Positions 9,646 through 19,902 of a stretch of 64,000 bases of DNA are shown piece after piece. Position 1 is the first letter of the stretch, and every line of letters starts with the position of its first letter. The position numbers were made by a program, and so were the translations under genes. Origin of the DNA: Acinetobacter venetianus RAG-1 = CIP 110063 (GTDB lineage Bacteria; Pseudomonadota; Gammaproteobacteria; Pseudomonadales; Moraxellaceae); contig NZ_KB849557.1 in the NCBI RefSeq assembly GCF_000368585.1, forward strand, positions 37,763-101,762. Direction: 5' to 3'. The notes under the pieces are model-generated. The model was not told where the DNA came from. It saw only the letters and a program-made list of their open reading frames with translations, and searched no databases.

Positions 9646-10515
9646 ATGAAAAGTCTTGCCTTTATTCAGCGGAATGACACGTATTTTGCAATTGGGGATT
9701 TTTACCCTGCTCTCTCGGTGTTTTCATATCATGAATTAGGCAATACAACTTCACCCTTTTTATTATTGGATCATCTAGGGCCTGGACGCTTAGCACCGAA
9801 AAGTACTAAAAAAGGCGTCAATGAGCATCCACATCGTGGTTTTGAAACGGTGACTTTTGTTTTTGCTGGTGAACTAGAACATCAAGACTCAACAGGTCAA
9901 GGCGGCATCATCGCTCAAGGTGATGTTCAATGGATGACAGCAGCTTCTGGCATTCAGCATATAGAGCATTTTAGTCCTGCATTCCGTGAGCAAGGTGGAT
10001 ACTTTGAAATGGTGCAATTATGGGTTAATTTGCCTGCGAAAGATAAAATGTCGTCACCCCGCTATCAAAGCTTGTTAAGCAATACCATCCCTAAAGTACA
10101 ACTGGATCAAGATGCAGGTTATGTTCGTATTGTGGCTGGACAATTTCAGAATACATTGGGAATTGCAAAAACATTCAGTCCGATGAATGTCTTAGATGTT
10201 CATCTCAATAAAGACCAACACCTCACCTTGCCAGCATCACATGGAGACACCATCCTTATTTATTTGCGTAAAGGCAAGCTCCAATTCGCAAAAGATGAAG
10301 AAATTCTAGAAGAACAAGCTTTGGCAGTCATGTCGAGCTTCGATAACGATGTTGCCATCAAGGCCTTAGAACATTGTGATTTATTATTTTTATCCGCACC
10401 ACCATTACAAGAACCAATCAATGGACATGGCTTTTTCGTAATGAATAGCTATGAAGAAATTCTACAAGCCTATGAAGACTTAAAAAATGGTACTTTTGGG
10501 AAAGCTTCTAACTAA
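9646..10515 (+). CDS. Pirin family protein
   Basis: 289-aa bicupin of the pirin family. Metal-ligand His residues are visible in the first cupin, VNEHPHRGFETVTFVFAGELEHQDS and QWMTAASGIQHIEHF, which matches the HPHRGF...H signature. The C-terminal pirin_C cupin contains NVLDVHLNKDQHLTLPASHGDTILIYLRKGKL. Bacterial pirins act as quercetinase-like enzymes or as redox-linked regulators; the substrate is unknown here. It converges on rpmA over a bidirectional terminator. Confidence 0.88.
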   Translation: MKSLAFIQRNDTYFAIGDFYPALSVFSYHELGNTTSPFLLLDHLGPGRLAPKSTKKGVNEHPHRGFETVTFVFAGELEHQDSTGQGGIIAQGDVQWMTAASGIQHIEHFSPAFREQGGYFEMVQLWVNLPAKDKMSSPRYQSLLSNTIPKVQLDQDAGYVRIVAGQFQNTLGIAKTFSPMNVLDVHLNKDQHLTLPASHGDTILIYLRKGKLQFAKDEEILEEQALAVMSSFDNDVAIKALEHCDLLFLSAPPLQEPINGHGFFVMNSYEEILQAYEDLKNGTFGKASN

Positions 10516-10543
10516 ACAAATGGCTCAAAATTTGAGATATAAA

Positions 10544-10566
10544 AAAACCCGCTAAAAGCGGGTTTT
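10544..10566. terminator. Bidirectional terminator between pirin and rpmA
   Basis: Nine-bp stem AAAACCCGC/GCGGGTTTT with a 5-nt loop between two converging genes. Confidence 0.8.
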
Positions 10567-10582
10567 CTTGAACTATTAAAAC

Positions 10583-10837
10583 TTAAGCTTCAACAGTTAC
10601 ATAGCGACGGCCAAATTGACCTTTCACTTCAAATTTTACTACGCCGTCAGCAGTAGCAAATAAAGTATGGTCACGACCCATACCAACATTTGCACCAGCG
10701 TGGAATTCTGTACCACGTTGACGAACGATGATGTTACCAGCAGTTACAGTTTGACCACCGTAAACTTTAACACCTAACATCTTAGGATTCGAATCACGAC
10801 CGTTCTTAGTCGATCCACCGGCTTTTTTAGTTGCCAT
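10583..10837 (-). CDS. rpmA: 50S ribosomal protein L27
   Basis: 84-aa component of the large ribosomal subunit whose N-terminal tail reaches the peptidyl-transferase centre. It starts [24 protein letters not shown], the invariant L27 N-terminus, and continues with [17 protein letters not shown] and [14 protein letters not shown]. It lies 18 nt downstream of rplU with a GAGGAG ribosome site, the conserved rplU-rpmA operon. Confidence 0.98.
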   Translation of the reverse strand: MATKKAGGSTKNGRDSNPKMLGVKVYGGQTVTAGNIIVRQRGTEFHAGANVGMGRDHTLFATADGVVKFEVKGQFGRRYVTVEA

Positions 10838-10855
10838 GTCTATTTACTCCTCGTG

Positions 10856-11167
10856 TTAGCCTGCGATACCAGTAATTTTCAACTCGGTAAACCATTGACG
10901 GTGACCTTGTTGCTTACGGTAGTGTTTACGACGACGCATTTTGATGATGCGGATTTTGTCGTGACGACCATGGCCAACTACTTCTGCAGTTACTTTTGCG
11001 CCAGCTACAACTGGAGCACCGATTTGAATGTTGTCACCGTTAACAACCATTAATACGTCATCAAACGTAATAGTCGCGCCAGTTTCAGCTTTCAATAATT
11101 CTACTTTAAGGGTTTCACCCTCAACAACACGGTGCTGTTTACCACCGCTTTGGATTACTGCGTACAT
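10856..11167 (-). CDS. rplU: 50S ribosomal protein L21
   Basis: 103 aa, starting [23 protein letters not shown] and ending with the basic [13 protein letters not shown] tail. It binds 23S rRNA in the large subunit. The open frame extends 59 codons further upstream, but the conserved start [11 protein letters not shown] at 11167 is the true one; the upstream part is leader sequence. First gene of the rplU-rpmA operon. Confidence 0.98.
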   Translation of the reverse strand: MYAVIQSGGKQHRVVEGETLKVELLKAETGATITFDDVLMVVNGDNIQIGAPVVAGAKVTAEVVGHGRHDKIRIIKMRRRKHYRKQQGHRQWFTELKITGIAG

Positions 11168-11615
11168 AATGTACTCCAACTTGCCCGTGTCGTCGTGCCG
11201 ATAAAGGGACATATCGATCTTAAGACGAACGCCACTGGGGTTATACAAGGGGACAAATTTTAAGTGAAATTTGATCAAACAACAAGTCATTTTGCACAAA
11301 TGCTCAAATATCTGAATATTGTTTAGATTTTTTAATAAAATCAATTAGATTGCAGATACGTTGTTTTGATTGATTCTTTCCGTGATTTACAATACATTTT
11401 TAAAAACAAATTGCGACAAGAACAAACTGTGTTTGAACTAAGTCAAAAGTAGAGTATTGAGGTTATGTGCGAAAACCATTTTTCTGCCTAAATTAACACC
11501 AAAAAACTCATCATCATGTTTTAAATGATGGATTACACAGCCTGTATAACTGTTTAGCAAAAGATTAATTGATACACTTAGCGCCATTACTCACCTGTAC
11601 GAGGTTTTCCTTCAT
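11168..11615. other. Divergent intergenic region rplU/ispB
   Basis: 448 bp with no supported gene. An open frame continuous with rplU is a leader artefact. The region must contain the rplU-rpmA promoter and leader on the minus strand and the ispB promoter on the plus strand. I see no clear riboswitch or operator. Confidence 0.5.
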
Positions 11616-12593
11616 ATGGTTATCGATTTTAAGCAAGACATTCTCTCCCCTGTTGCGACAGATTTTGCTGCGATGGATTACCTGATCAATGAAGGGATTA
11701 GCTCTAAAGTCGGTTTGGTGATGTCTGTCAGCAAACATGTTGTTGAAGCTGGCGGAAAACGGATGCGCCCAATTATGTGCTTACTTGCAGCACGAGCTTG
11801 TGGTTTAGCGAATATGCAGCACGCGCAACATTTGGCTGCAATTATTGAAATGCTGCATACTGCAACCTTGGTACATGATGATGTTGTAGACGAATCCAAC
11901 CTCCGTCGTGGCCGTCCTACTGCCAATGCAACGTGGAATAATCAAACAGCGGTTTTAGTCGGAGATTTCCTGATTGCGCGCTCTTTTGATTTATTGGTCG
12001 ACTTAAACAACATTACCTTATTAAAAGATTTCTCAACAGGTACTTGTGAAATTGCAGAAGGTGAAGTTTTACAGTTGCAGTCTCAGCATCAACCCGAAAC
12101 AACCGAAGAGACGTATTTAAGAATTATTCACGGGAAAACTTCACGTCTTTTTGAACTTGCGACTGAAGGCGCAGCAATTTTGGCAGGTACAGAAGAATAT
12201 CGTGAACCATTGCGCCGTTTTGCTGGTCACTTTGGTAATGCCTTTCAAATCATTGATGATATTTTAGACTACACCTCTGATGCAGAAACATTAGGTAAAA
12301 ATATCGGTGATGATTTAATGGAAGGAAAACCAACTTTACCATTAATTTCAGCATTAGCTCATTCAACTGGCGATGATCATGCAATTATTCGTCGCAGTAT
12401 CGCAACAGGCGGAATCGAGCATTTAGATAAAGTCATTGAAATTGTGCATAACTCGGGCGCTTTGGATTATTGTCAAAAACGTGCCCAGCAAGAAACGGAT
12501 GCCGCTTTAGAAGCTTTAAAAGCTTTACCAGATAATGATTATCGCCAAGCACTCATCAATCTGACCTTAATGGCCTTACACCGTTTACAATAA
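11616..12593 (+). CDS. ispB: Octaprenyl diphosphate synthase
   Basis: 325-aa trans-polyprenyl transferase that makes the isoprenoid side chain of ubiquinone/menaquinone from FPP and IPP. The two Asp-rich motifs are present: VHDDVVDESNLRRGRPT (first, DDVVD) and IIDDILDYTSD (second, DDILD). GGKRMRPIMCLLAA is the IPP-binding region. It is divergent from rplU-rpmA, the classic neighbourhood of ispB in gammaproteobacteria, which supports IspB over IspA or GGPP synthase. Confidence 0.95.
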   Translation: MVIDFKQDILSPVATDFAAMDYLINEGISSKVGLVMSVSKHVVEAGGKRMRPIMCLLAARACGLANMQHAQHLAAIIEMLHTATLVHDDVVDESNLRRGRPTANATWNNQTAVLVGDFLIARSFDLLVDLNNITLLKDFSTGTCEIAEGEVLQLQSQHQPETTEETYLRIIHGKTSRLFELATEGAAILAGTEEYREPLRRFAGHFGNAFQIIDDILDYTSDAETLGKNIGDDLMEGKPTLPLISALAHSTGDDHAIIRRSIATGGIEHLDKVIEIVHNSGALDYCQKRAQQETDAALEALKALPDNDYRQALINLTLMALHRLQ

Positions 12594-12603
12594 TTTTTTA
12601 TGA

Positions 12604-14664
12604 GTGCCTATGCATTTTAATTTAACTGATCTCTTTTTAAAAATGCAGGAACAGCTTGACCAACCTCAAGCTGTTCTTGATGAAAACCTAATGATTGAAT
12701 TGGTCAATCGTTTACGACCAAAAAATCCTAATGATGCAGAAGAAGTTAAACAACGTATTCATTCGTTGATTAAAACATTGTTACTCACACCAACATCTGC
12801 AATCTTGCTGCAAAACTTTTTACTCAAGTTGATCAGTCAATATAAGCAAATTAGTTTATATGCCGACAGCGGTATTTTATCTTTAGATGGTTTTTGGAAT
12901 CAGTTAAGCCAGCGTTTGGGTGCGCACTTCCTTCCATTAGTTGAAGATGGCCAACAACTCAAAACATTGGTTGGAAAAGTTTTCCACCAGGAAACCGATA
13001 GTGATTGGCTGATCTTGATCGAGAAACAAGATTGGATTAGTTTATTTAGCTTAATTAGTGAAAGCCAAAGCAACACCAAAGAAAAGCAAATCTCAAAGAA
13101 TGAACTGATTAAAGCGATTACCGTTCTATCCTATCGTATTAGCGGTATTGGTTTATATCCTGAATTTATTAATGCACAACCAGACATTATTGAATATGAA
13201 TCCCCGTTCTTGGTTCAAAACCGAGAAATTGTTGAGTTTATAGAAAAGTATAAAAAAATTGTTGATGATCAAGATGCTGTCGTTGTACTCCCCCCACCAG
13301 ACGCATCTCAAGCTTTTGTTATGCTTGATCAATGCCGTGATGTAGTACTAAAAATTCGTCGTGCGACTAAACGTATCGGTGTCAGTATCAGTTTGACATA
13401 TTTGCTATCTTTGCTTGAACAAGCATTAGATCGCATTGAGTTATTAATTAGCTTGCTAGCCAGTAAAAATGAGATACGTTATACCTCTCTTGGCGAATTG
13501 ATCACAGATTTAACACAAGCACATTATGATGAAAAAAGTGTTCGATACCTATTAAGTTCAACCAGTGAACTGATTGCTTTACAGGTAACTGAAAATGCAA
13601 GTAAAACTGGTGAACACTATGTAAGTACGGACAAATCTGGTTTCTGGGGAATGTACAAAGCTGCCGCTGGAGCTGGTGCGATTATTGCGCTGATGGCAAC
13701 GCTGAAAATTCTCACTGCACGTTTTGTTCTTGCGCCTTTTATGCAAGCTTTCTTATATAGTATGAACTATGGCTTAGGCTTCATGCTGATCCATGTACTT
13801 CATTTTACTGTTGCGACTAAACAACCTGCGATGACCGCAGCCGCTCTTGCTGCTACGGTACAACAGCAGAAAGGCAGTAAAAATGCCCAGATCGCAGAAC
13901 TTGCGGCACTGATTATTAATATTATTCGTACCCAGTTCGTAGCGATTTTAGGCAATATTTCGATTGCAATCCCTGTGGCGGCGCTGATCACATTTCTCTG
14001 GCAATACAATTTACACGAACCACTGCTCTCCACCACTAAAGCAGCGAAAACCCTACATTCATTAAATCCATTCACCTCTTTGGCTGTACCTCACGCCGCT
14101 ATCGCTGGGGTGTGTTTATTCTTATCGGGTTTAATCGCAGGTTATTTTGATAACCTCGCCGTATATCGCAAAGTTGGCCCTCGTTTAAAACAACATCGTC
14201 GCTTAAAACGCTGGATGGGAGAACAACGCCTAGACAAGTTTGCAAACTATATTGAAACGAACTTAGGTGCGCTTGCTGGTAACTTTCTATTCGGCATCAT
14301 GCTCGGCAGTATTGGCACCATCGGATTTATTTTAGGTCTACCCTTAGATATCCGTCATATCGCCTTTGCTTCAGCAAACTTTATTCAAGGTCTAATGACG
14401 ATTAGCGGCTCACCAGATATTGGTTTAATCCTTGTGTCATTTTTAGGCGTTATGCTGATTGGCTTAACTAACTTGTTTGTCAGTTTTACACTCACGATTA
14501 TTGTTGCTCTACGTGCACGTCGTGTTCGTTTTGCGCAATGGAAACCATTAGCGAAATTAGTACTTACACACTTCCTGACTCGACCAAGTGATTTTTTCTG
14601 GCCACCGAAACAACCAATTGAAGTTGATGATGAAAATTCAGCGGAACAGAAAGTGAGACACTAA
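12604..14664 (+). CDS. Membrane protein of the Gcr-type 'site-specific recombinase' family
   Basis: 686 aa. The N-terminal half is soluble and helical (about residues 1-345). The C-terminal half contains about six to eight hydrophobic helices (for example AAAGAGAIIALMATLKILTARFVLAPF and FLFGIMLGSIGTIGFILGL). It matches the family historically annotated as site-specific recombinase after a Neisseria gene, but the membrane topology and lack of any recombinase catalytic motif make that name doubtful. The start is GTG at 12604 or ATG at 12610. It follows ispB by 10 nt and may be co-transcribed. Confidence 0.6.
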   Translation: MPMHFNLTDLFLKMQEQLDQPQAVLDENLMIELVNRLRPKNPNDAEEVKQRIHSLIKTLLLTPTSAILLQNFLLKLISQYKQISLYADSGILSLDGFWNQLSQRLGAHFLPLVEDGQQLKTLVGKVFHQETDSDWLILIEKQDWISLFSLISESQSNTKEKQISKNELIKAITVLSYRISGIGLYPEFINAQPDIIEYESPFLVQNREIVEFIEKYKKIVDDQDAVVVLPPPDASQAFVMLDQCRDVVLKIRRATKRIGVSISLTYLLSLLEQALDRIELLISLLASKNEIRYTSLGELITDLTQAHYDEKSVRYLLSSTSELIALQVTENASKTGEHYVSTDKSGFWGMYKAAAGAGAIIALMATLKILTARFVLAPFMQAFLYSMNYGLGFMLIHVLHFTVATKQPAMTAAALAATVQQQKGSKNAQIAELAALIINIIRTQFVAILGNISIAIPVAALITFLWQYNLHEPLLSTTKAAKTLHSLNPFTSLAVPHAAIAGVCLFLSGLIAGYFDNLAVYRKVGPRLKQHRRLKRWMGEQRLDKFANYIETNLGALAGNFLFGIMLGSIGTIGFILGLPLDIRHIAFASANFIQGLMTISGSPDIGLILVSFLGVMLIGLTNLFVSFTLTIIVALRARRVRFAQWKPLAKLVLTHFLTRPSDFFWPPKQPIEVDDENSAEQKVRH

Positions 14665-14736
14665 TCAAATTTTGTTATGTTTTTTTACTGAACCTTAAAA
14701 AAATCTGAAAATGAAATTATCATAAAATTTCAAGAC

Positions 14737-14767
14737 TTGACCAAAAGTGTACTCGCAAGTACACTTT
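14737..14767 (+). promoter_or_regulatory. PAP2-adeIJK promoter with embedded 24-bp palindromic operator
   Basis: A -35 element TTGACC (14737-14742) and a -10 element TACACT (14760-14765) are separated by exactly 17 bp. A perfect inverted repeat, AAAGTGTACT/AGTACACTTT with a 4-nt centre, fills 14744-14767, covering the spacer and the -10. This geometry is typical of a TetR-family repressor site. AdeN, a TetR repressor, is known to control adeIJK in A. baumannii, so this is a candidate AdeN operator. Confidence 0.65.
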
Positions 14768-14817
14768 CAAACACTATACAACCCTGAACAATGGTTAAGC
14801 AAAAAAATGAGGTTCGC

Positions 14818-15468
14818 ATGCCGCACCTACTACTTTGTATTGGTTGCATTTTTTTAGGATTCGGTGTGTTTGGACTGCTTTATTCCAACGCATCAGCTTT
14901 TGATCTATTGAGTGTTCAAACTTTATTTGAACATCGCTCATTTGCGCTTAACAATGTAGCAGTTCTGCTTTCTAGACTAGGCGGAATGCCTTTTTTACTA
15001 TTTTTAACTGTGTTTTTTTGTGTCTACCACATTCGGATTAAAGATTATAAAAAAGTGACTTTTCTTGCTTTGAGTGTAAGTGGAAGTATTGTGATTGGTT
15101 GGCTTCTGAAATGGGGCATTGATCGGCCAAGACCTTTGGAATTTTATCATTTGGTTCAAAGTTATGGAGCATCCTTCCCAAGTGCCCATAGCCTATATGC
15201 TGCAACCCTTGCGAGTTTATCTATGTTGCTATTTAGAGAGCATAAGTACCGCAAAAGCGTCATTTTAGTATCTACTTTATGGTTTATTTTCATGGGGTTA
15301 TCTAGAGTTTATGCAGGGGTTCACTATCCAACCGATGTACTTGCAGGTTGGGGAATTGGGTTAATTTGGACTTCGTTGCTTTGGTTTTGGCTGTATCAAA
15401 GCAATTTCAGCAACAATTTGTTTTTAGATAAAAAATCTAAATTGAGGTGGAATAATGATGTCGGCTAA
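14818..15468 (+). CDS. PAP2-superfamily membrane phosphatase, first gene of the adeIJK operon
   Basis: 216-aa integral membrane phosphatase. All three PAP2 active-site motifs are visible: KWGIDRPRP, SFPSAHSLYAA, and SRVYAGVHYPTDVLAGW with the catalytic His and Asp. Several hydrophobic helices flank them. Such enzymes dephosphorylate undecaprenyl-PP, phosphatidate or related lipids. The ATG at 14818 has a GAGG ribosome site 5 nt away; an in-frame ATG at 14791 has none. The last 14 nt overlap adeI, so the two are translationally coupled and share the palindrome-controlled promoter. Confidence 0.85.
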   Translation: MPHLLLCIGCIFLGFGVFGLLYSNASAFDLLSVQTLFEHRSFALNNVAVLLSRLGGMPFLLFLTVFFCVYHIRIKDYKKVTFLALSVSGSIVIGWLLKWGIDRPRPLEFYHLVQSYGASFPSAHSLYAATLASLSMLLFREHKYRKSVILVSTLWFIFMGLSRVYAGVHYPTDVLAGWGIGLIWTSLLWFWLYQSNFSNNLFLDKKSKLRWNNDVG

Positions 15469-16714
15469 GCTTTGGGCACCTGCCCTCACTGCTTGCGCAT
15501 TAGCAACAAGCATCGCGCTTGTTGGTTGTAGCAAAGATCCTAAAGATGCACAGCAAGCAGCTGCTGCTCAAAAAATGCCGCCTCCAGAAGTTGGTGTCAT
15601 TGTTGCTCAACCACAAAGCGTAGAACAAAGTGTAGAACTTTCAGGACGAACGGCTGCATATCAAATCTCTGAAGTTCGTCCACAGACTGGTGGTGTGATT
15701 TTAAAACGTTTATTTGCTGAAGGTAGTTACGTTCAAGCAGGTCAAGCGCTTTATCAAATCGACGCAAATACCAATCGTGCAACGGCTGATAATGCTCGAG
15801 CGGCTCTGTTACGCCAACAAGCAAACTTAAATGCTTTACGTGTAAAAGAAGGTCGTTATAGTCAACTTGTTGGAACAAATGCTGTTTCTAAACAAGAATA
15901 TGATGACATTAATGCTCAAGTGAAATTAGCGGAAGCAGATGTTGCAGCGGCTCAAGCAGCACTAAAAAATGCTGAAATTAATTTGGGTTACTCTACTGTA
16001 CGTGCACCAATTTCAGGTCAGTCTAGCCGTTCTTCCGTAACCTCTGGTGCGTTAGTGACAGCGAATCAGGCTGATCCATTGGTGACGATTCAACAACTTG
16101 ATCCAATCTATGTTGATATCAACCAATCAAGCGCTGAGTTACTACGCCTTCGTCAGCAAATGAGCAAAGGTAGCTTGGATAGCAGTGGTAATACACGCGT
16201 AAAAATCACACTTGAAGATGGTTCTGACTATCCGATTGAAGGTCAGTTAGCATTCTCTGGCGCAAGTGTAAATCCCGATACTGGAACAGTGACATTACGT
16301 GCTGTGTTCTCAAACCCGAACCATTTGCTATTACCAGGTATGTATGCAACTGCCAAAATTTCTCAGGGAATTTTGCCAAATGCTTATTTGGTTCCTCAAG
16401 CAGCGGTTACTCGTTTGCCTACAGGTCAAGCGATTGCAATGGTTGTAAATGCTAAAGGGGTTATTGAGACTCGTCCAATTACAACTGTTGGTGTTAAAGG
16501 TCAAGATTGGATCGTGACTGAAGGTCTAAAAGCTGGCGATAAAGTCGTCGTAGATGGTGTTGCTAAGGTGAAAGAAGGTCAAGAGGTTTCAACTAAGCCT
16601 TACCAACCACAAGCAAATGCGCCTCAAGCTCAAGGTGCTGCACCACAAGCAGCCGAACAGAAAAAACAGGCCGACGCACCAAAAGCTGAACAAAAAGCAA
16701 CTGCACAAGCTTAA
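15455..16714 (+). CDS. adeI: RND efflux periplasmic adaptor AdeI
   Basis: 419-aa membrane-fusion lipoprotein of the AdeIJK multidrug pump. Signal peptide with lipobox LVGC at about residue 25. The barrel-sandwich/lipoyl half QTGGVILKRLFAEGSYVQAGQALYQID is followed by the alpha hairpin, then APISGQSSRSSVTSGALVTANQADPLVTIQQLDPIYVDI, and a Gln/Ala/Lys-rich tail. It bridges inner-membrane AdeJ and outer-membrane AdeK. Start ATG ATG with a GAGGTGG ribosome site; it overlaps the PAP2 gene. Close in wording to A. baumannii AdeI as I remember it. Confidence 0.93.
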   Translation: MMSAKLWAPALTACALATSIALVGCSKDPKDAQQAAAAQKMPPPEVGVIVAQPQSVEQSVELSGRTAAYQISEVRPQTGGVILKRLFAEGSYVQAGQALYQIDANTNRATADNARAALLRQQANLNALRVKEGRYSQLVGTNAVSKQEYDDINAQVKLAEADVAAAQAALKNAEINLGYSTVRAPISGQSSRSSVTSGALVTANQADPLVTIQQLDPIYVDINQSSAELLRLRQQMSKGSLDSSGNTRVKITLEDGSDYPIEGQLAFSGASVNPDTGTVTLRAVFSNPNHLLLPGMYATAKISQGILPNAYLVPQAAVTRLPTGQAIAMVVNAKGVIETRPITTVGVKGQDWIVTEGLKAGDKVVVDGVAKVKEGQEVSTKPYQPQANAPQAQGAAPQAAEQKKQADAPKAEQKATAQA

Positions 16715-16726
16715 GGGGTAGATTGC

Positions 16727-19700
16727 ATGGCTCAATTTTTTATTCATCGCCCAATTTTTGCATGGGTGATTGCACTGGTGATTATGCTGGCGGGGATTCT
16801 CACGCTAACAAAAATGCCAGTTGCTCAATATCCGACGATTGCTCCCCCCACGGTAACCATTTCTGCGACTTATCCTGGGGCATCTGCTAAAACTGTTGAA
16901 AACACAGTAACTCAAATCATCGAACAACAAATGAATGGTTTAGATGGTTTACGTTACATTTCTTCTAACAGTGCGGGTAATGGTCAAGCATCGATTAACT
17001 TGAACTTCGAACAAGGTATCGATCCAGATATCGCACAGGTTCAGGTTCAAAATAAATTACAATCTGCGACAGCACTTTTACCCGAAGACGTACAACGCCA
17101 AGGCGTCCGAGTAACTAAATCTGGTGCAAGCTTTATGCAGGTTGTTGCCTTTTACTCACCAGATGGAAGCTTATCAGCATCAGATATTAAAGACTATGTG
17201 AACTCAAATATTTCTGAGCCACTCAGTCGTGTTGCGGGTGTTGGTGAGATCCAAGTCTTTGGTGGCTCTTATGCGATGCGTATTTGGTTAGATCCAGCGA
17301 AATTAACAAGTTTCAACCTCACTCCAAGTGATGTTGCAGCTGCAATTCGCGCGCAGAACTCTCAAGTTGCTGTAGGTCAGTTAGGCGGTGCGCCTTCAAC
17401 TAAAGGACAAGTACTGAACGCAACTGTAAATGCACAAAGTATGCTGCAAACACCTGAACAGTTTAGAAAAATCTTCCTCAAGAATACTTCGACTGGTGCG
17501 CAGGTTCTTTTGGGTGATGTTGCTCGTGTTGAGTTAGGTTCTGATAACTATCAGTTCGATTCTAAATTCAATGGTAGTCCTGCTGGTGGTGTAGCAATTA
17601 AACTTGCAACTGGTGCCAATGCATTGGATACAGCTGCAGCTGTAGAAAAACGTTTATCAGAATTGCGCCATAACTATCCAAGTGGCTTAAAAGACAAACT
17701 TGCGTATGACACAACACCGTTTATTCGTTTATCGATTGAAAGTGTTGTACATACATTAATTGAAGCAGTTGTTTTAGTATTTATCGTCATGTTCCTATTC
17801 TTACAGAACTGGCGTGCGACGATTATTCCTACACTTGCCGTTCCAGTAGTAGTGTTAGGTACATTTGCCGTTATTAACATGTTCGGCTTCTCGATCAACA
17901 CATTAACCATGTTCGCGATGGTATTAGCAATCGGTCTCCTCGTCGATGATGCGATTGTCGTTGTAGAGAACGTAGAGCGGGTTATGCAAGAAGAACATCT
18001 TGAACCTGTACCTGCAACTGAAAAATCAATGAGCCAGATCTCGGGTGCCTTGGTTGGTATTACCAGCGTATTAACCGCTGTATTCGTACCAATGGCGTTC
18101 TTCAGTGGAACAACTGGGGTAATTTACCGTCAGTTCTCGATCACTTTGGTTACAGCGATGATTCTTTCTTTGATCGTTGCATTAACCTTTACCCCTGCCC
18201 TATGCGCTACATTGTTAAAACAACACGATCCAAACAAGCAAGAAAGCAACAATATCTTTGCACGTTTCTTCCGTTGGTTTAACCGCAGCTTTGATAAACT
18301 TTCTGTGAAATACCAAGGTGGTGTCAATCGTATGACACACCATAAGCTTTTCTCTGGGGTTATTTATATTGCTGTGATTGCTGCGTTAGTTGGTCTTTAC
18401 AAAATGCTGCCGTCTTCGTTCTTACCAGAAGAAGACCAAGGCGTAGTCATGACACTGGTGCAATTACCACCAAGTGCCAGCCTTGAACGTACAGATAAAG
18501 TGATCACGACAATGACTGATTACTTCATGAATAAAGAAAAAGATAACGTAGATTCTATCTTTACGGTATCTGGTTTCTCATTCACTGGGGTCGGTCAAAA
18601 TGCGGGTCTAGCCTTCATTAAATTGAAAGACTGGGGTGAGCGTACGACACCTGAATCACAAATTGGTGCCATCATTCAACGTGGTATGGCGTTGAATATG
18701 ATCGTGAAGGATGCATCGTACATTATGCCGTTGCAGTTACCTGCGATGCCTGAACTCGGTGTTTCGTCTGGTTTCGATATTCAGTTAAAAGATGTCAGTG
18801 GTCAAGGTCACGATAAACTTGTTGCTGCACGTAATGCGATCTTAGGTATGGCAGCTCAAGACAAACGTCTTGCTGGTGTGCGTCCTAACGGTCAGGAAGA
18901 TACGCCTCAGTATCAAATTACGATTGATCAAGCGCAAGCAGGTGCTATGGGTATCAGTATCGCTGATATTAACAGTACGATGAGCATGGCTTGGGGTGGT
19001 TCATACATCAATGACTTCGTTGATCGTGGTCGTGTGAAGAAAGTTTACGTCCAAGGTGAAGCGGATACTCGCATGATGCCTGAAGACTTGAACAAGTGGT
19101 ATGTGCGTAATAACAAAGGTGAAATGGTTCCATTCTCTGCCTTTGCAAAAGGTGAATGGACTTATGGTTCACCTCGTTTAGAGCGTTATAACGGTGTATC
19201 ATCTGTTAACATCCAAGGTACTCCAGCTCCAGGCGTCAGTTCGGGTGATGCAATGCTTGCGATGGAAGAAATTATTGGCAAGTTACCGTCAATGGGCTTA
19301 CAAGGTTTTGACTACGAATGGACAGGTTTATCTTTAGAAGAACGTGATTCTGGTAACCAGACAGTTCCTTTATTGATTCTTTCATTATTGATTGTATTCC
19401 TATGTCTTTCTGCGTTATATGAAAGCTGGTCTATCCCTGTATCAGTATTGCTTGTTGTTCCATTGGGTATCATCGGTGCGTTTACGTTGACATGGTTAGG
19501 CATGGTGATTAAAGGCGATCCAAACTTATCCTTTAACATCTACTTCCAAGTCGCGATTGTTGCGGTAATTGGTTTGTCTGCGAAAAATGCGATTTTGATC
19601 GTAGAATTTGCAAAAGAGTTGCAAGAAAAAGGTGAAGACCTGTTTGAAGCAACGTTACATGCTGCAAAAATGCGTTTACGTCCAATTATCATGACAACAC

Positions 19701-19900
19701 TTGCATTTGGTTTCGGTGTATTACCATTAGCTCTTGCAAGCGGTGCTGGTGCTGGTAGCCAACACTCAGTTGGTTATGGTGTACTTGGTGGTGTAATTTC
19801 TTCAACACTTTTAGGTATCTTCTTCATCCCTGTGTTCTTCGTGTGGATTCGTAGTATCTTTAAGTACAAACCTAAAACTTTAAATACTCAGGAGCATTAA
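16727..19900 (+). CDS. adeJ: RND multidrug efflux transporter AdeJ
   Basis: 1057-aa inner-membrane proton-driven drug exporter of the HAE1/AcrB family, full length. It starts [27 protein letters not shown]4 carries the proton-relay Asp pair in [21 protein letters not shown], and a second relay region has [21 protein letters not shown] in TM10. Two large periplasmic loops separate TM1/2 and TM7/8. Between adeI (12 nt) and adeK (2 nt). Exports beta-lactams, quinolones, tetracyclines and other amphiphiles in the characterised system. Confidence 0.95.
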   Translation: MAQFFIHRPIFAWVIALVIMLAGILTLTKMPVAQYPTIAPPTVTISATYPGASAKTVENTVTQIIEQQMNGLDGLRYISSNSAGNGQASINLNFEQGIDPDIAQVQVQNKLQSATALLPEDVQRQGVRVTKSGASFMQVVAFYSPDGSLSASDIKDYVNSNISEPLSRVAGVGEIQVFGGSYAMRIWLDPAKLTSFNLTPSDVAAAIRAQNSQVAVGQLGGAPSTKGQVLNATVNAQSMLQTPEQFRKIFLKNTSTGAQVLLGDVARVELGSDNYQFDSKFNGSPAGGVAIKLATGANALDTAAAVEKRLSELRHNYPSGLKDKLAYDTTPFIRLSIESVVHTLIEAVVLVFIVMFLFLQNWRATIIPTLAVPVVVLGTFAVINMFGFSINTLTMFAMVLAIGLLVDDAIVVVENVERVMQEEHLEPVPATEKSMSQISGALVGITSVLTAVFVPMAFFSGTTGVIYRQFSITLVTAMILSLIVALTFTPALCATLLKQHDPNKQESNNIFARFFRWFNRSFDKLSVKYQGGVNRMTHHKLFSGVIYIAVIAALVGLYKMLPSSFLPEEDQGVVMTLVQLPPSASLERTDKVITTMTDYFMNKEKDNVDSIFTVSGFSFTGVGQNAGLAFIKLKDWGERTTPESQIGAIIQRGMALNMIVKDASYIMPLQLPAMPELGVSSGFDIQLKDVSGQGHDKLVAARNAILGMAAQDKRLAGVRPNGQEDTPQYQITIDQAQAGAMGISIADINSTMSMAWGGSYINDFVDRGRVKKVYVQGEADTRMMPEDLNKWYVRNNKGEMVPFSAFAKGEWTYGSPRLERYNGVSSVNIQGTPAPGVSSGDAMLAMEEIIGKLPSMGLQGFDYEWTGLSLEERDSGNQTVPLLILSLLIVFLCLSALYESWSIPVSVLLVVPLGIIGAFTLTWLGMVIKGDPNLSFNIYFQVAIVAVIGLSAKNAILIVEFAKELQEKGEDLFEATLHAAKMRLRPIIMTTLAFGFGVLPLALASGAGAGSQHSVGYGVLGGVISSTLLGIFFIPVFFVWIRSIFKYKPKTLNTQEH

Positions 19901-19902
19901 TC

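Noticed and set aside
10856..11344. 162-aa version of L21
   Set aside because: The 59 extra N-terminal codons are not part of L21, and [11 protein letters not shown] is the conserved start.
12604..14664. True site-specific recombinase activity for the 686-aa protein
   Set aside because: No tyrosine- or serine-recombinase catalytic motif and a multi-helix membrane half. The family name is historical.
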